NCBI GenBank assembly: GCA_963579025.1 | Contig: CAUZFZ010000144.1 | Coordinates: forward strand, 1 to 27,265 | DNA length: 27,265 nucleotides | Direction: 5' to 3' | Origin: CAUZFZ01 sp963579025 | GTDB lineage: Bacteria > Planctomycetota > Planctomycetia > Planctomycetales > Planctomycetaceae | Notes under the pieces: generated by a model | Database searches by the model: none | What the model was told of the DNA's origin: nothing | What the model saw: only the letters and a program-made list of their open reading frames with translations | Part shown: positions 15,515-27,192 of the stretch, piece after piece | Layout of the letters: each line of letters begins with the position of its first letter | Numbering within the stretch: position 1 is the first letter of the stretch | Made by a program: the position numbers and the translations under genes

Positions 15515-18493
15515 CTATTTAATGGTCACTTCGTAAAACGTCAGCGCCGCGATTCCGTTGGCACCGACGAGGATGCGTTCCGGGTTCCACGACCGGCTGT
15601 TGAGATAGGTCAATCGTTTCGCATTGCTCGGCCTGCTCAGGTCGAGGGTCAGTGTGTTGGCATTTATGCGGCCAGCTTTGACCGCATTGCCGACACCGTC
15701 GAGATAGAACTGCCCGGCCAGGTCGTCCGACCACATCACTGGTTGATCAAATTCGAGCGTGATGGCATCGCGGGCGTTACTGGAGTATCGGGCGTTCAGC
15801 AGATCGGGCGGCGTGATGCTCTGCTTTGGCGTGACGCCGTAGAAATCACGTTCAACCAGCGGGATGAGCAGACGAGCGAATTCGGCATAGCCTGCCGCAG
15901 GATAGTGGCAGCCTCCCGGTGGCTGGATTCCGAGTGTCGACATGATGCTCATTCGCGAGAAATCGCGAGGCAGGGTCCGCTGGACTTCGCGCAGCATGTT
16001 GTCCGAACCGTTGACTCCCATCGCGCAGGCACGGGGCCAGATTTGAAACAGATGAATGTGCTGAAGATTGGGAAAATCGGTCTTCCACGCTCCAGCGAGT
16101 TCATGGAAATACTCCCGATAAGTCTCCCAGCCATAGCCGCCCGTGGGGCCGTCCGCTCCCTGATCATTCTCACCCTGATGCCAGAAAACGCCGCGAATTC
16201 CGTGAGTCAGTCCGGCTTCGCGAACTCTCCACAACAGCCGACCGTAGATTGTTCCCGCGTCTGTGGGATCACTGGTATCGCGTTGATGCTGGTCGACCCG
16301 CGTCCCGCCGACAGCTCCATTGAGGATGCACACCGGCACACGCTGGCTTTCGACAATACGGCGACCAAGCTCCATGCCCCAGTAACCAATCTGCGACTTC
16401 CCACCGCGCCCACGCGCCACTGCCGGAGCCCACATTTTCAGACGCGAGTCGTTCGCGCCGCCGCTCGTTGCTCCGAAGGTGCGGACCCACTCGTTGACCT
16501 GTGGTTCGGGAGCCTTGCCCCAGTCGGTCGCGACGGCGTTTGACTGTCCGGTTATCAGAAACGCGTCACCGCACAGGATGTCATCCGCTTTGTGGAGAGG
16601 CTGTTCTTTGCCCGCCGCGTCGCGCGCGACGGCTTCCGTGCGGTAGTTCACGAGCCCCGGCTTCAACCTGACCACGAATTTGTATCGCCTGTCGGCTTCT
16701 GGCTTCTGAGTTAGTTCTTCATACAACTTTTCGCCCGAGTACACTCGTAGAAGCACTGTGGCGGCAGGCTTGTCGAGCGTGCCGTTAAAGAAGAGCGTGC
16801 CGAAGCCGGACTCGTCGCGAGCGTAGAACTGCCCGTCGACCGGGCGTTCGTTCTCAGCGGGAATTCGTTCGACCCACACGTCGTGTTCTGGCTCAGTCAC
16901 GAGCGTCATGGCCGATTGACTCGTCGCCACTCCGCCGTTGCTGAGTTCCAGCGTAACCTGTACCGATCCGCTGCCCATGGCCCGTTTGAGAACAAGACTG
17001 CCGGCGGTCGTTTCTTTGATGACCGCCGCGCCGGAAACTCGCCACTGGTAATCCAGTTCGGCCGATCCTGCGGACTTCAGTTGAGCAAGATTGGAAACCG
17101 CCGGAGTGATCTCGACTGACTGACGACCGTCCCACGTGGACGGCATCTTCAACGTAAACTGCGGCTCCGCGACCTGCTCGGTCACGGTGATCGCGAGGTC
17201 GCGGGTCCTGACTTCGTCTGCGTAGATCGCACGGAACTGCAGTGTCGCCGTCTCGTCATCGGTGACTCGACCAGCGTCGAACGTGTACGAGAATTGATCG
17301 ACGGCAACCACACGTTTGTGCCCGCGACGATTCAGAATCCAATACACCTTCTGAGCCCCATCGGCCGTTGCGGTCAGTCTGGCTTCACCGTTCTCGACGA
17401 CCGTCAGTTGAGAGTGGGAAACACCAAACGAATCGCCGTGGCGGACAATGTGTCCGACGAGCGTCTGCAGCGGCTTCTGATTTTCGTACTCCAGCCGCAG
17501 CCAGTCCGGCGGGCGCACGACGTTCGAAACTCGGACCTCGTCGAGATCACCCACAAAGGTGTAGTTGTTGTACCACCCACCCAGCCACAGCCGAGCCGGG
17601 CTTCGAATGTTGAGAGTCGACGCCCGCGACTGGCTGGAACCATCGAGAACTCCATTCACGTACAGTCGTGAGTCGCCCTTTTTGTAGGTATGCGCAACGT
17701 GAATCCAGTCACCGATTGCCAGCTGGCGTTCACTGCCGACATTGCCATCCGAGAAGTAGCAGTCCATACGCACGTGCGGCGGACTACGAAACTGCATGAC
17801 CACCTTGCCCTGAGCCTGCTCGTTGCCCCAGCCGATGATTGTTGCGTTGGGCTTCTCAGCTCGAAACCACGCTTGCGTGGTGTGAGACGCGGATCCCGCT
17901 GGCAGGACCGTGATGTCGTCGCCGCTGTAAATTCCCTGGCCACCTGAGAGATGCCGGGCGTCTCCGACCATGCCCGGCACCACGGTTGTCCGAACGTCTT
18001 CCGTCTCGAGGGTCCCTGTCGCATCAGCAACTGACTTGCCCAGATGCCAGACGCTGACATAACCGTTCGAGGCATCGAACACCGACGAGCCGGACGACTC
18101 GCTCTTCGCCTGCGTGTTGCCCCAGAATAGACGCAGTTCCTGTCGCGCGTTGCCCTCGATCTTCGGGACGCGAACCCACACGGTCGCTTCAGCGTGCTCC
18201 GCATCCCACTCCTCAATCTGATACGGAAGCGGGACACCACTGCTGGTTGCAAACCGAAGATCGTCCCCGTCCGGCAGCGCCTGCGAGAAATCGAATGACT
18301 CACGATGCAGTCGCACCAGCAACGGGAAGTCGGCAACGGAGGTACCGGCTGCCAGATTCGCCCCCTCGGGAGTGGTGACCACAAAGACCGAGCCCGAGTG
18401 TTTCCACTCGGAATACGGTGCCGCGGACGACCGTTCGAGCGGTAGCAAGAGCACTAGGAGAAATAGCAGTATGACTTTGATAGCGTGAATCAT
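15515..18493 (-). CDS. Large secreted DUF2341-LamG-sialate O-acetylesterase-like protein
   Basis: I chose ATG 18493 because it has an AGGTC site upstream and directly starts the signal peptide (MIHAIKVILLFLLVLLL). A TTG at 18550 is less likely. The 992-residue product has, in order: a DUF2341 domain (about 30-130: PLLVRLHRESFDF, LRLFWGNTQAKSES), a LamG/concanavalin-like domain (about 140-330: YVSVWHL, LWLGGWYNNYTFVGDLDEVRVS), Ig-like segments (about 355-620), and an SGNH-type sialate O-acetylesterase domain with ITGQSNA (Ser651 region), HQGEND (772-777) and His863 in CHYPAAGY. The final 100 residues are another beta domain. The predicted activity is removal of O-acetyl groups from a complex sugar, with the LamG domain binding substrate. 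It lies in the same-strand cluster, between the DUF1501 and PHB-esterase-like genes. Confidence 0.87.
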   Translation of the reverse strand: MIHAIKVILLFLLVLLLPLERSSAAPYSEWKHSGSVFVVTTPEGANLAAGTSVADFPLLVRLHRESFDFSQALPDGDDLRFATSSGVPLPYQIEEWDAEHAEATVWVRVPKIEGNARQELRLFWGNTQAKSESSGSSVFDASNGYVSVWHLGKSVADATGTLETEDVRTTVVPGMVGDARHLSGGQGIYSGDDITVLPAGSASHTTQAWFRAEKPNATIIGWGNEQAQGKVVMQFRSPPHVRMDCYFSDGNVGSERQLAIGDWIHVAHTYKKGDSRLYVNGVLDGSSQSRASTLNIRSPARLWLGGWYNNYTFVGDLDEVRVSNVVRPPDWLRLEYENQKPLQTLVGHIVRHGDSFGVSHSQLTVVENGEARLTATADGAQKVYWILNRRGHKRVVAVDQFSYTFDAGRVTDDETATLQFRAIYADEVRTRDLAITVTEQVAEPQFTLKMPSTWDGRQSVEITPAVSNLAQLKSAGSAELDYQWRVSGAAVIKETTAGSLVLKRAMGSGSVQVTLELSNGGVATSQSAMTLVTEPEHDVWVERIPAENERPVDGQFYARDESGFGTLFFNGTLDKPAATVLLRVYSGEKLYEELTQKPEADRRYKFVVRLKPGLVNYRTEAVARDAAGKEQPLHKADDILCGDAFLITGQSNAVATDWGKAPEPQVNEWVRTFGATSGGANDSRLKMWAPAVARGRGGKSQIGYWGMELGRRIVESQRVPVCILNGAVGGTRVDQHQRDTSDPTDAGTIYGRLLWRVREAGLTHGIRGVFWHQGENDQGADGPTGGYGWETYREYFHELAGAWKTDFPNLQHIHLFQIWPRACAMGVNGSDNMLREVQRTLPRDFSRMSIMSTLGIQPPGGCHYPAAGYAEFARLLIPLVERDFYGVTPKQSITPPDLLNARYSSNARDAITLEFDQPVMWSDDLAGQFYLDGVGNAVKAGRINANTLTLDLSRPSNAKRLTYLNSRSWNPERILVGANGIAALTFYEVTIK

Positions 18494-18590
18494 TGAGTGA
18501 CCTGATGTGTAACCGGCTGTGAGAATTGTCGTTGCAAATGAATGCAACAAACCGAAGAGGGGCGTTCTTGCGCGGAGCGAAAGACAGCTA

Positions 18591-20015
<1,425 letters not shown>

Positions 20016-20078
20016 CGGAACATCCTTTGATTTTGGCCGCTTCTACTTCGGTGCCCCACGTTCCCTGGCAACAAGTCC

Positions 20079-22562
20079 TCAATCCACATAGATAAACTCG
20101 TTGCTACTCATCAAGGCTCGGGCCAGGGCGGACCACGCCTTGAGTTCCGCCTGATCGGAGGGCGTCTTCAATTCTGTTAGCCGGGCCTGGTATTGCTTCA
20201 GGAATTTCGCAGACTTCTGCTGCTCGTCCGGAGCCGGTGAGCGGTTCCAGGCGATCTGGTACGCGGCGGCAATGCGTGCCTGCTCATCAGCAGTGGTCGC
20301 CAGCACACGCGCTGCAAACTTTGCCGACTCCGCATGCACGAGCGGGTCGTTCATAACAAACAACGCCTGGAGCGGTGTCGTGCCTGGCAGCCGCACACCG
20401 GTACTGGAACTGGGGTCGGCTCCACCGAACAGCGTCAAATACGGGTGCTTCTTCAGACGCTGCTGCATCAGATAGATGCTGCGACGCCGTGTTTCATAGA
20501 CGGCGACAAACGGATTGTGCTGCGTCCAGCCCCAGGTGCGTTGCGGCGGAAACGGATGCGTCCCCGCTGGCGACTCGTCCAGATCATCGCCCACAAGAAG
20601 CAATGTGTCGCGAATCGACTCGGCATCCAGGCGGTATCGATTGAATTTCCAGAGCAAGTGGTTGTGCGCGTCGAGCCGGGCATTCTTTGCCATAACGGCG
20701 GCGACAGCGGCGGCCGATGTTGAATCAGCACTGGAGAGCTGCCACGCCTGGGACAAGAGAATCAACTTGTGGATCGCCTTCACCGACCAGCCGCTTTCAA
20801 TAAAACGGGTGGCGAGGAAGTCGAGTAGTTCGGGATGTGTCGGAGCCACGCCGCGTGCGCCGAAATCGTTCGGTGTGGCCACAATGCCCTTGCCGAAGTG
20901 GTATTGCCAGAGGCGATTCACCATCACGCGTGCGGTGAGTGGATTCTTCGGATCCGTGATCCAGTCGGCAAGTTGCAGTCGCCCGCTACTGTTGGCGTCC
21001 TTTGGTAACTCATGCCCGCCCAGGATCACCGGAAAATGACGCGGCACTTCTTCGCCGAGTCGTTTGGGGTCACCACGCAAGTGCGTCTTCGTGTTGGCCG
21101 GAGTTCCGTCGGCCACGGCGTAGGCAGTCGCGACGACGGGAGTCTCCGCAACGACGGTCGTCCGCTTTTTGCGAGCTTCGGCCAGAACCTTCGCAGCGGC
21201 CTCAACGGCGGACTTTTTCTCCGGGCCATCCGCCAGCTTCTTCGCCGCGGCGTCTGCAGCTTCCAGGGTCTTGATTTCTGCATCGAGTGCCACGAGCTTC
21301 TCGCGATGGGGTGCCAGCAACGCGTCGATTTCTGCGGGCGTCATCAAGGGCACGAAGTCCGCCTGCTTCTTGTCGGATTCGGCTCCGGGATAGGGGTAAC
21401 GCGTGCTCTCGAAGATTCCGTAAAGGCCGTAGTAGTCACTCATCGTGAACGGATCGAACTTGTGATCGTGGCAGCGGGCACACGAGATAGTCGCTCCCAG
21501 AAACGCCCGCCCCAGATTGTCGATCGTGTCTTCGAGCGTGAGATGATGTTCGCCCAGCCGGCTGCCGCCGAATCGCCGCGCGATGGCCAGGTAACCTGTC
21601 GCGGTAATGCGTTCAAACCGCTCGGCCTGCGTACCACCAGGCAGTAAGTCACCGGCGATCTGCTCACGCAGGAACTGGTCATACGGCAGATCTCGATTGA
21701 ATGCGCGAATGACCCAGTCACGATACCGGTGAGCTTGAGGCACGGGATAATCCGACGCGTTGCCGCACGTGTCGGCATATCGCACGACGTCGAGCCAGTG
21801 ACGTCCCCAGCGCTCGCCATAGCGGGGCGAATCGAGCAGGCGATCCACGACTGTTTCGAAGGCCTGCGGCGTTGTATCCGCCAGGAAGGTCTGCATCTCC
21901 ACGGGTGTAGGTGGCAGACCGGTCAAGTCGAATGAGACTCGACGCAGCAACGTCCGCGCGTCCGCGGCGGGAGCCGGACTGACATCGGCCTCTTCCATCC
22001 GGGCCAGAACGAAATTGTCGACGGGCGTCCGGGGCCAGGCGGTGTTCCTGACCTGCGGAAGCACGCGATCCTGCACCGGTTGAAACGACCAGAACCTGCG
22101 TCCCTCTTCGAGGCTCATGCCGTAGGCGGGGCGTGGACCAGATTCCTCCACGTTGTCAGCCCGACGTGGGTCGACAGCTCCGTTCTTCACCCAGGCGACC
22201 AGGTCCGCGATCTGCGCATCGCTCAGCTTCTGCTTCGGCGGCATCCTCAGATCTTGATCAGTTTGCCGCACGGCCAGAATCAGCAGGCTCTTTTCCGGAT
22301 CGCCGGGGATGACTGCCGGCCCGGTGTCCCCGCCTCGCATCCAGCCATCACGCGAGTCCAGCAGCAGTCCCCCCTCTCGCTTCTTGCTGTCGCTGCTGTG
22401 ACATTCGGCACAGTGCGTCACCAGGATCGGCCGGATTCTCCGCTCAAAGAACTCGACTGCCTGGGCAGGAGGTTCGGCCGCATGAATCGCCTGCGACATG
22501 CCTGCCATCAGAAGGCACAGCAGCTGTGTCAACAACGCTCTCTGGTTGGTCATCGATTTCAT
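20079..22562 (-). CDS. PSD1-type cytochrome protein (PSCyt1, DUF1549, DUF1553)
   Basis: The 827-residue product has a signal peptide (LLTQLLCLLMAGMSQAIHA). An N-terminal cytochrome c-like domain follows, with heme motif CAECH (51-55) and likely axial Met107 in RMPPKQKL. DUF1549 spans about 150-400 (PVDNFVLARM, RRVSFDLTGLPPT, WGRHWLDVVRYADTCGNASDYP, ATISCARCHDHKFDP, where CARCH is a second CxxCH). A charged, Ala/Lys-rich coiled-coil-like linker covers about 420-475. DUF1553 ends the protein (LADWITDPKNPLTARVMVNRLWQ, FIESGWSVKAIHKLILLS, VMNDPLVHAESAKFAARVL). Two ATGs, 22562 and 22553, are both plausible; AGGA precedes the second at good spacing. Proteins of this kind are periplasmic and are thought to take part in electron transfer with their DUF1501 partner, but the reaction is unknown. 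It is divergent from the DUF1592-type gene. Confidence 0.92.
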   Translation of the reverse strand: MKSMTNQRALLTQLLCLLMAGMSQAIHAAEPPAQAVEFFERRIRPILVTHCAECHSSDSKKREGGLLLDSRDGWMRGGDTGPAVIPGDPEKSLLILAVRQTDQDLRMPPKQKLSDAQIADLVAWVKNGAVDPRRADNVEESGPRPAYGMSLEEGRRFWSFQPVQDRVLPQVRNTAWPRTPVDNFVLARMEEADVSPAPAADARTLLRRVSFDLTGLPPTPVEMQTFLADTTPQAFETVVDRLLDSPRYGERWGRHWLDVVRYADTCGNASDYPVPQAHRYRDWVIRAFNRDLPYDQFLREQIAGDLLPGGTQAERFERITATGYLAIARRFGGSRLGEHHLTLEDTIDNLGRAFLGATISCARCHDHKFDPFTMSDYYGLYGIFESTRYPYPGAESDKKQADFVPLMTPAEIDALLAPHREKLVALDAEIKTLEAADAAAKKLADGPEKKSAVEAAAKVLAEARKKRTTVVAETPVVATAYAVADGTPANTKTHLRGDPKRLGEEVPRHFPVILGGHELPKDANSSGRLQLADWITDPKNPLTARVMVNRLWQYHFGKGIVATPNDFGARGVAPTHPELLDFLATRFIESGWSVKAIHKLILLSQAWQLSSADSTSAAAVAAVMAKNARLDAHNHLLWKFNRYRLDAESIRDTLLLVGDDLDESPAGTHPFPPQRTWGWTQHNPFVAVYETRRRSIYLMQQRLKKHPYLTLFGGADPSSSTGVRLPGTTPLQALFVMNDPLVHAESAKFAARVLATTADEQARIAAAYQIAWNRSPAPDEQQKSAKFLKQYQARLTELKTPSDQAELKAWSALARALMSSNEFIYVD

Positions 22563-22834
22563 CCTGAACGCACCCTGGAATTGCGAGGCGTATCCGGGCC
22601 ACAGCTTATGGACTGACTGGGATCATCTCCGGCCACGGCCACAGAAGCTATGATCTCGCCCATGGATTCGGCAGTCGTTCGTCTCAGCACACTGTACTCG
22701 GGGAACAGCCGACGCATGAGGAACTCAACGCGGTTCGCGACCGGCTGGTGGTGTCTGGCCATCCGGGATATCAACTTTCAAATGGCAACTGCAGATTCTC
22801 TAAGCAATCACTCGGCAGTAACGAGGGCAGGGTC

Positions 22835-25339
22835 TTGAACATCGAGAAGTGGACTCTGGGCCTGGTTTGTTGTTTTCTGATGGCCTGTTGTGACCTCGCC
22901 GTCGTCGCGGACGACACGATCGCGTTCTCTCGCGTTGCTCCGATCTTCAAGAAGCACTGCCATGGCTGTCACGGCCCCGCGAAGTCGAAGGGTAAGTTGC
23001 GGCTCGACAAGCTGAATCCTGATCTCGTTGCTGGAAATGATCGAGACCAGTGGCGAGAGGTGCTCGACCGGCTCAACTTCGGAGACATGCCGCCCGAGAG
23101 TGAGCCGCCGCTCGCTATGGAAGACCGCGAAATGCTGACGCAATGGCTCGTCCAGGAGAGACGACGAGCGGCACTGGCGAGGAACCCAACCACCCACTTT
23201 CGGCGGCTGACTCGTCGCGAGTACGAACGAACGATGCAGGAGCTGCTCGGACTGGAAATTGGATTCAGCAGCCGCCTCCCGGAAGACGGACGGACGCGCG
23301 AGGGATTTCGTAACAACGGCGAGATGCTGAGGATGTCGCCGCTGCAGTACGAGATGTACCTGCAGATCGCCGACGAGGCTTTGGCCAAGGCCATCGTCAG
23401 CGGCCCGCCGCCGACAGTGCATCGGTATCGCCTGAAACGCGGCGATCAACCAAACAGTCTTGAGGTCAGCGCGCTGCCCAAACCCGAGAATGGGGTGGGG
23501 GCATCGTTCGAATACGAAAAGGAAACCCGACCAGTCTTCCGCGTCTGGAACAAGTCCGAGGAAAAGAAGGAGTCCGACGGACTGCTGTCTCCGTCAGCCA
23601 TTCGGCGATTTTCGGAAGCGGCCGTCAAACTGCCCGAGCATTGCTTTGCGGTCGGATTCCACCAGGCGTTTCGAAACGCGGAAGCGCTGGTCCGCGTCCG
23701 AGCTGCTCGAGTCGAAACACCGCAGAGCAAGGAAGAGACTGCGCGAGTCCCGTTGCTCACGGTGGCGTTTGGTTGCACCAACCTGCATGGAGTCGAGCTG
23801 ACGACGGTGGGCGAGCCACTGGTGATCGATCACGCTGACTATCGCACCTACGAAGTGAGGGTGCGGATGGAGACGATGCCGGTTCCCAATATCAGCCCTC
23901 CCAGCGATCGCAACGCGGCGATCCTGGCGGTCTGGAATTCGGCCCGAAGCATCAAAGGCGACGAGCATCCACCGCGGCTCAAGATTGAGTGGGTCGAACT
24001 GGAGACGCCATTCCTCGAAACGTGGCCGCCAGCGTCACACACAAACGTTCTGTTTCCGCACGATCGCGACCTGGCCGAACCCGAGTACGTCCGTGACGTC
24101 ATCCGGCGGTTCGCCACGCGAGCTTATCGACGCCCGCTGGCGAGCAGCGAACTCGATCGGCTCATGGCGTACTGGACCGAGACCCGAACGAACACGAATT
24201 CACTGGAAGCCAGCCTGAGAGACACGCTCAGCGTGGTGCTCAGCTCGCCGCAGTTTCTGGGGCTGGTAGCCAGCCGCTCGACGCCTGACGGCAGACAGCA
24301 GTTGAACGATTACGAACTCGCGGCCCGGCTGTCGTACTTCTTATGGAGCAGCATGCCCGACGAGCCACTGATCAAGCTGGCCGAAACGTCGCAACTGCAC
24401 AACGCAAAAGTGCTGGCAGCACAGACACGCCGCATGATCGATGATCCGCGTGCCTGGGAGTTCATTGAACAATTCACGGAACAGTGGCTCGAACTGGATC
24501 GGCTCCAGCGTGTGACGGTGGATCGCGGGCGTTATCCGAATTTCAGCGAACAACTCTCGGCATCGATGCGGATGGAGTCGCTGCACTTCTTTGGTGACGT
24601 GCTCCGAAGCGACGGGACTATCTTTCAAATCCTCGACTCCGACTTTACTCACCTCAACGAATTGCTGGCCGAGCATTACGGCATCGCTGGTGTCAGCGGG
24701 CCGCAATTTCGCCGGGTGAGTCTCGACGAGTCTCATCATCGCGGCGGCGTACTCACGCATGCCAGTGTGCTCACAGGGACGTCCGACGGCCACGACGGTC
24801 ACCCCATCAAGCGTGGGATGTGGCTGCTCAGAAATCTGTTGGACGAGCGGCCACCACCACCGCCTCCGAATGTCCCGGAACTGGATCGAGAAGACCCGAA
24901 GGTGCGCGGCCTGACGATTCCTCAGGCACTGGCCGTTCATCGCGAGTCAACAGCGTGCATGGGTTGTCATCGCAAGATCGACCCGTGGGGTTTGGCCTTT
25001 GAAGAATACGACGCAATTGGTAACTGGCAGCGAGACGGAACTGGTGCCGATCTGCGTCGCCGACGAACGAAGCATCCCATTGAATCGCAGGCCGAGCTGC
25101 CGGGGGGCGTGGATGTGAGCGGGATGAAGCAGTTGCAGACGGAATTGCTGCGAAGCAGAAAAGGTGACTTTCGACGCACGTTGTTACGTAAAGTGATGGC
25201 CTACGCCCTCGGCCGATCTTTGACGCTGGCTGACCTTGAAGCGGCCGACTCGCTTGCTCCGGTTCTCCGCGACCGTGGAGACCGAATGGCGACGCTGGTC
25301 GAATTGATTGTGGCCAGCGCGGTGTTTCAGTCGAAATGA
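22835..25339 (+). CDS. DUF1592-type cytochrome protein (DUF1587/1595/1592/1588/1585)
   Basis: The likely start is TTG 22835, preceded by GAGGGCAGG, because it begins the signal peptide (WTLGLVCCFLMACCDLAVVA). A GTG at 22748 would place 29 odd residues before the signal. The product is about 834 residues. An N-terminal cytochrome domain has CHGCH (42-46) and Met85 in GDMPP. DUF1587 follows (FRRLTRREYERTMQELLGL), then a long middle region carrying a carbohydrate-binding-like segment, then DUF1595 (IRRFATRAYRRPLASSELD), DUF1592 (LNDYELAARLSYFLWSSMPDE, RMIDDPRAWEFIEQFTEQWL), DUF1588 (GVLTHASVLTGTSDG, RPPPPPPNVPEL, then CMGCHRKIDPWGLAFEEYD with a CxxCH at about 708-712) and DUF1585 (LLRKVMAYALGRSL). 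It pairs with the DUF1552 gene 82 bases downstream, a standard planctomycete pair of unknown function. Confidence 0.92.
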   Translation: MNIEKWTLGLVCCFLMACCDLAVVADDTIAFSRVAPIFKKHCHGCHGPAKSKGKLRLDKLNPDLVAGNDRDQWREVLDRLNFGDMPPESEPPLAMEDREMLTQWLVQERRRAALARNPTTHFRRLTRREYERTMQELLGLEIGFSSRLPEDGRTREGFRNNGEMLRMSPLQYEMYLQIADEALAKAIVSGPPPTVHRYRLKRGDQPNSLEVSALPKPENGVGASFEYEKETRPVFRVWNKSEEKKESDGLLSPSAIRRFSEAAVKLPEHCFAVGFHQAFRNAEALVRVRAARVETPQSKEETARVPLLTVAFGCTNLHGVELTTVGEPLVIDHADYRTYEVRVRMETMPVPNISPPSDRNAAILAVWNSARSIKGDEHPPRLKIEWVELETPFLETWPPASHTNVLFPHDRDLAEPEYVRDVIRRFATRAYRRPLASSELDRLMAYWTETRTNTNSLEASLRDTLSVVLSSPQFLGLVASRSTPDGRQQLNDYELAARLSYFLWSSMPDEPLIKLAETSQLHNAKVLAAQTRRMIDDPRAWEFIEQFTEQWLELDRLQRVTVDRGRYPNFSEQLSASMRMESLHFFGDVLRSDGTIFQILDSDFTHLNELLAEHYGIAGVSGPQFRRVSLDESHHRGGVLTHASVLTGTSDGHDGHPIKRGMWLLRNLLDERPPPPPPNVPELDREDPKVRGLTIPQALAVHRESTACMGCHRKIDPWGLAFEEYDAIGNWQRDGTGADLRRRRTKHPIESQAELPGGVDVSGMKQLQTELLRSRKGDFRRTLLRKVMAYALGRSLTLADLEAADSLAPVLRDRGDRMATLVELIVASAVFQSK

Positions 25340-25421
25340 ATGAGTGGGGCGACCGGTCGGTTGTGGAAGATTCAAGCGTTGCGTGAGTCTGATTTGATAG
25401 CAAGAAACTGAAAGAACCAAG

Positions 25422-26756
25422 ATGGCACAACCTTCCTGGCACTTGAATCGACGGACACTCCTTCGTGGAACCGGCGTCGCGCTGGCGCTTCCGTGGCTGG
25501 AGGCGATGTCACACGCCGCTCCCGCCGAGAAGCGAACTCAACGCTTCTGTGCCTTCTTCTTTGGTAATGGCGTGAGCCTGCCTCCAACGAACCACGCGGC
25601 CTATCAGGACTGGCACTGGTTCCCGCACGAAGACGGCTCGGATTATCAACTGACCAGTTCGCTCGAACCGCTCAAGCCACACCGCGCAGATATGACAATC
25701 CTCGGCGGATTGTCGCACGCTTCCAGCCGCAAACTGGTTGGCCATAACACTGGTGACATCTGGCTGAGCGGTGCGGATATTCGACTGAACCTGAACAACT
25801 CCATTTCGCTTGACCAGCTGATTGCCCGGACCACCGGGTTACACACACGAGTCCCGTCACTGGTGCTGTCGAGTCACGGCGGCGTCGGCATCAAGAGCCG
25901 CACAACGACGATCTCGTTCGACGGCCAGGGACGCGCGATCCCGGCCGAGTCAGATCCGCGGCGCATCTTCGAACGACTCTTCGAGCGCCCCGGCGAATCA
26001 GATCAGGCCGCCCGCGAGCGGGCTCTGAACTCGCGCCGCAGGCGGGTCGACTTCCTGTTGGATGACGCCCGGTCGTTACGCCTGCGACTGGGTAACGCCG
26101 ACCAGCAGCGTCTGGATGAGTTCCTGCAATCGCTCAGCGAGGTCGAACGCCGCCTGATTCGAGCGGAAGACTGGTTAGACAAAGCACTGCCTGAGGTCGA
26201 CCGTTCGAAGATCAATCTCGACGTGTCACCGAAAGGGCCGACCGATTACATCCGCACGATGTTGGATCTGATTGTGCTGGCATTCCAGACCGACACGACG
26301 CGCGTCGCGACCTACCAGATCGGAGCGGAAGACGGCGTCGGAATTTGCGATCGTTTCCCGTCGATCCTCGGCTTCGGCAACGGGCACCATGGGCTATCTC
26401 ACGGCACCGGCAAGGAACAGGGTTACAAGAATTGGGGTCGCTACGACCAGTTCCTCGCGGAGCAGTTCAGTTACTTCCTGACCCGACTGGCTTCGATTCA
26501 CGAAGGAGACAGTCGCATTCTTGACGACACCTTCGCGCTATTCGGCAGCGGCACGAGCACGACACACAATGCTCGTAACTATCCGCTGGTCCTGGCCGGT
26601 GGCCGCAACATGGGGATTGATCACGGTCGCTTCATCCGACATTCCGAAGAACGTGCCCTCGGCGACCTGTATCTCACCATGCTCCATCGTCTGGACATCC
26701 CAGCGAAATCGTTCGCTGAGAACGCGGGAGAATTCTCAGAGATTCTCCGAGGTTGA
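25422..26756 (+). CDS. DUF1552 family Tat-exported protein
   Basis: The 444-residue frame starts at ATG 25422 and opens with a twin-arginine signal (HLNRRTLLRG followed by TGVALALPWLEAM). The DUF1552 domain covers the rest: RFCAFFFGNGVSLPP, ADMTILGGLSHAS, GHNTGDIWLSGADI, SISLDQLIARTTG, PSLVLSSHGGVG, RRVDFLLDDARSLRLRLG, and GLSHGTGKEQGYKNWGRYDQF, ending FALFGSGTSTTHNARNYPLVLAG. Like DUF1501 these proteins are probably alkaline-phosphatase-like in fold, and they have no established reaction. The gene follows the DUF1592-type gene by 82 bases on the same strand, so the two are likely one transcription unit. The broken DUF1501 gene follows about 60 bases after its stop and may once have belonged to the same operon. 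Confidence 0.92.
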   Translation: MAQPSWHLNRRTLLRGTGVALALPWLEAMSHAAPAEKRTQRFCAFFFGNGVSLPPTNHAAYQDWHWFPHEDGSDYQLTSSLEPLKPHRADMTILGGLSHASSRKLVGHNTGDIWLSGADIRLNLNNSISLDQLIARTTGLHTRVPSLVLSSHGGVGIKSRTTTISFDGQGRAIPAESDPRRIFERLFERPGESDQAARERALNSRRRRVDFLLDDARSLRLRLGNADQQRLDEFLQSLSEVERRLIRAEDWLDKALPEVDRSKINLDVSPKGPTDYIRTMLDLIVLAFQTDTTRVATYQIGAEDGVGICDRFPSILGFGNGHHGLSHGTGKEQGYKNWGRYDQFLAEQFSYFLTRLASIHEGDSRILDDTFALFGSGTSTTHNARNYPLVLAGGRNMGIDHGRFIRHSEERALGDLYLTMLHRLDIPAKSFAENAGEFSEILRG

Positions 26757-26818
26757 GCTAAAGGCGCAGGTCGCCGCAGTCAGCCATACGCCAGACAGTG
26801 GGCCGTGAGGTTTCAACG

Positions 26819-27192
26819 ATGACGCAGTCAGTGACTTCCAGGCATCCCCGTTGCCACGCCGCGACTTTCTACAAATCGGCGCTGTGGGAGCCACGGGTCT
26901 GGCTTTGCCCACGCTGCTGCAGAACCGGGCGCTGGCCGCGAGATCCGCGAACTTCGTAAGAGACAAGTCGGTTGTGTTCCTGTTTCTGGCCGGAGGACCA
27001 AGTCAGTATGAGTCGTTCGATCCGAGGCAGTCGGCCCCATTCGAAATTCGTGGCGTAACGGGCGAGGTGCAAACCAATCTGGCTGGCGTTAGCTACGCCG
27101 GCGTGTTGCCGCAATTGGCCAGACATGCTGACAAACTGGCGGGCGTGATCCCTTTACGTGGCGGTGGTTATGCTGACGTAAGTTGTTGTTGA
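26819..27192 (+). pseudogene. DUF1501 gene fragment, truncated by inserted sequence
   Basis: From 26851 the frame encodes LPRRDFLQIGAVGATG, a Tat signal, then VFLFLAGGPSQYESFDPR, RGVTGEVQTNLAGV and LPQLARHADKLA. This matches the first 100 or so residues of the intact DUF1501 protein at 10602-12020. Just where that paralogue continues with SLVRSFGTHNSGHD, this one changes to GVIPLRGGGYADVSCC and stops at 27192, so the remaining three quarters of the domain is missing. At the 5' end, the only start with a good GAGG site is ATG 26819, but it is out of frame with 26851. Restoring one base near 26848 would give a continuous N-terminus. Otherwise the start would be a TTG at 26851 without a clear ribosome-binding site. 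I conclude it is a pseudogene. Confidence 0.75.
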
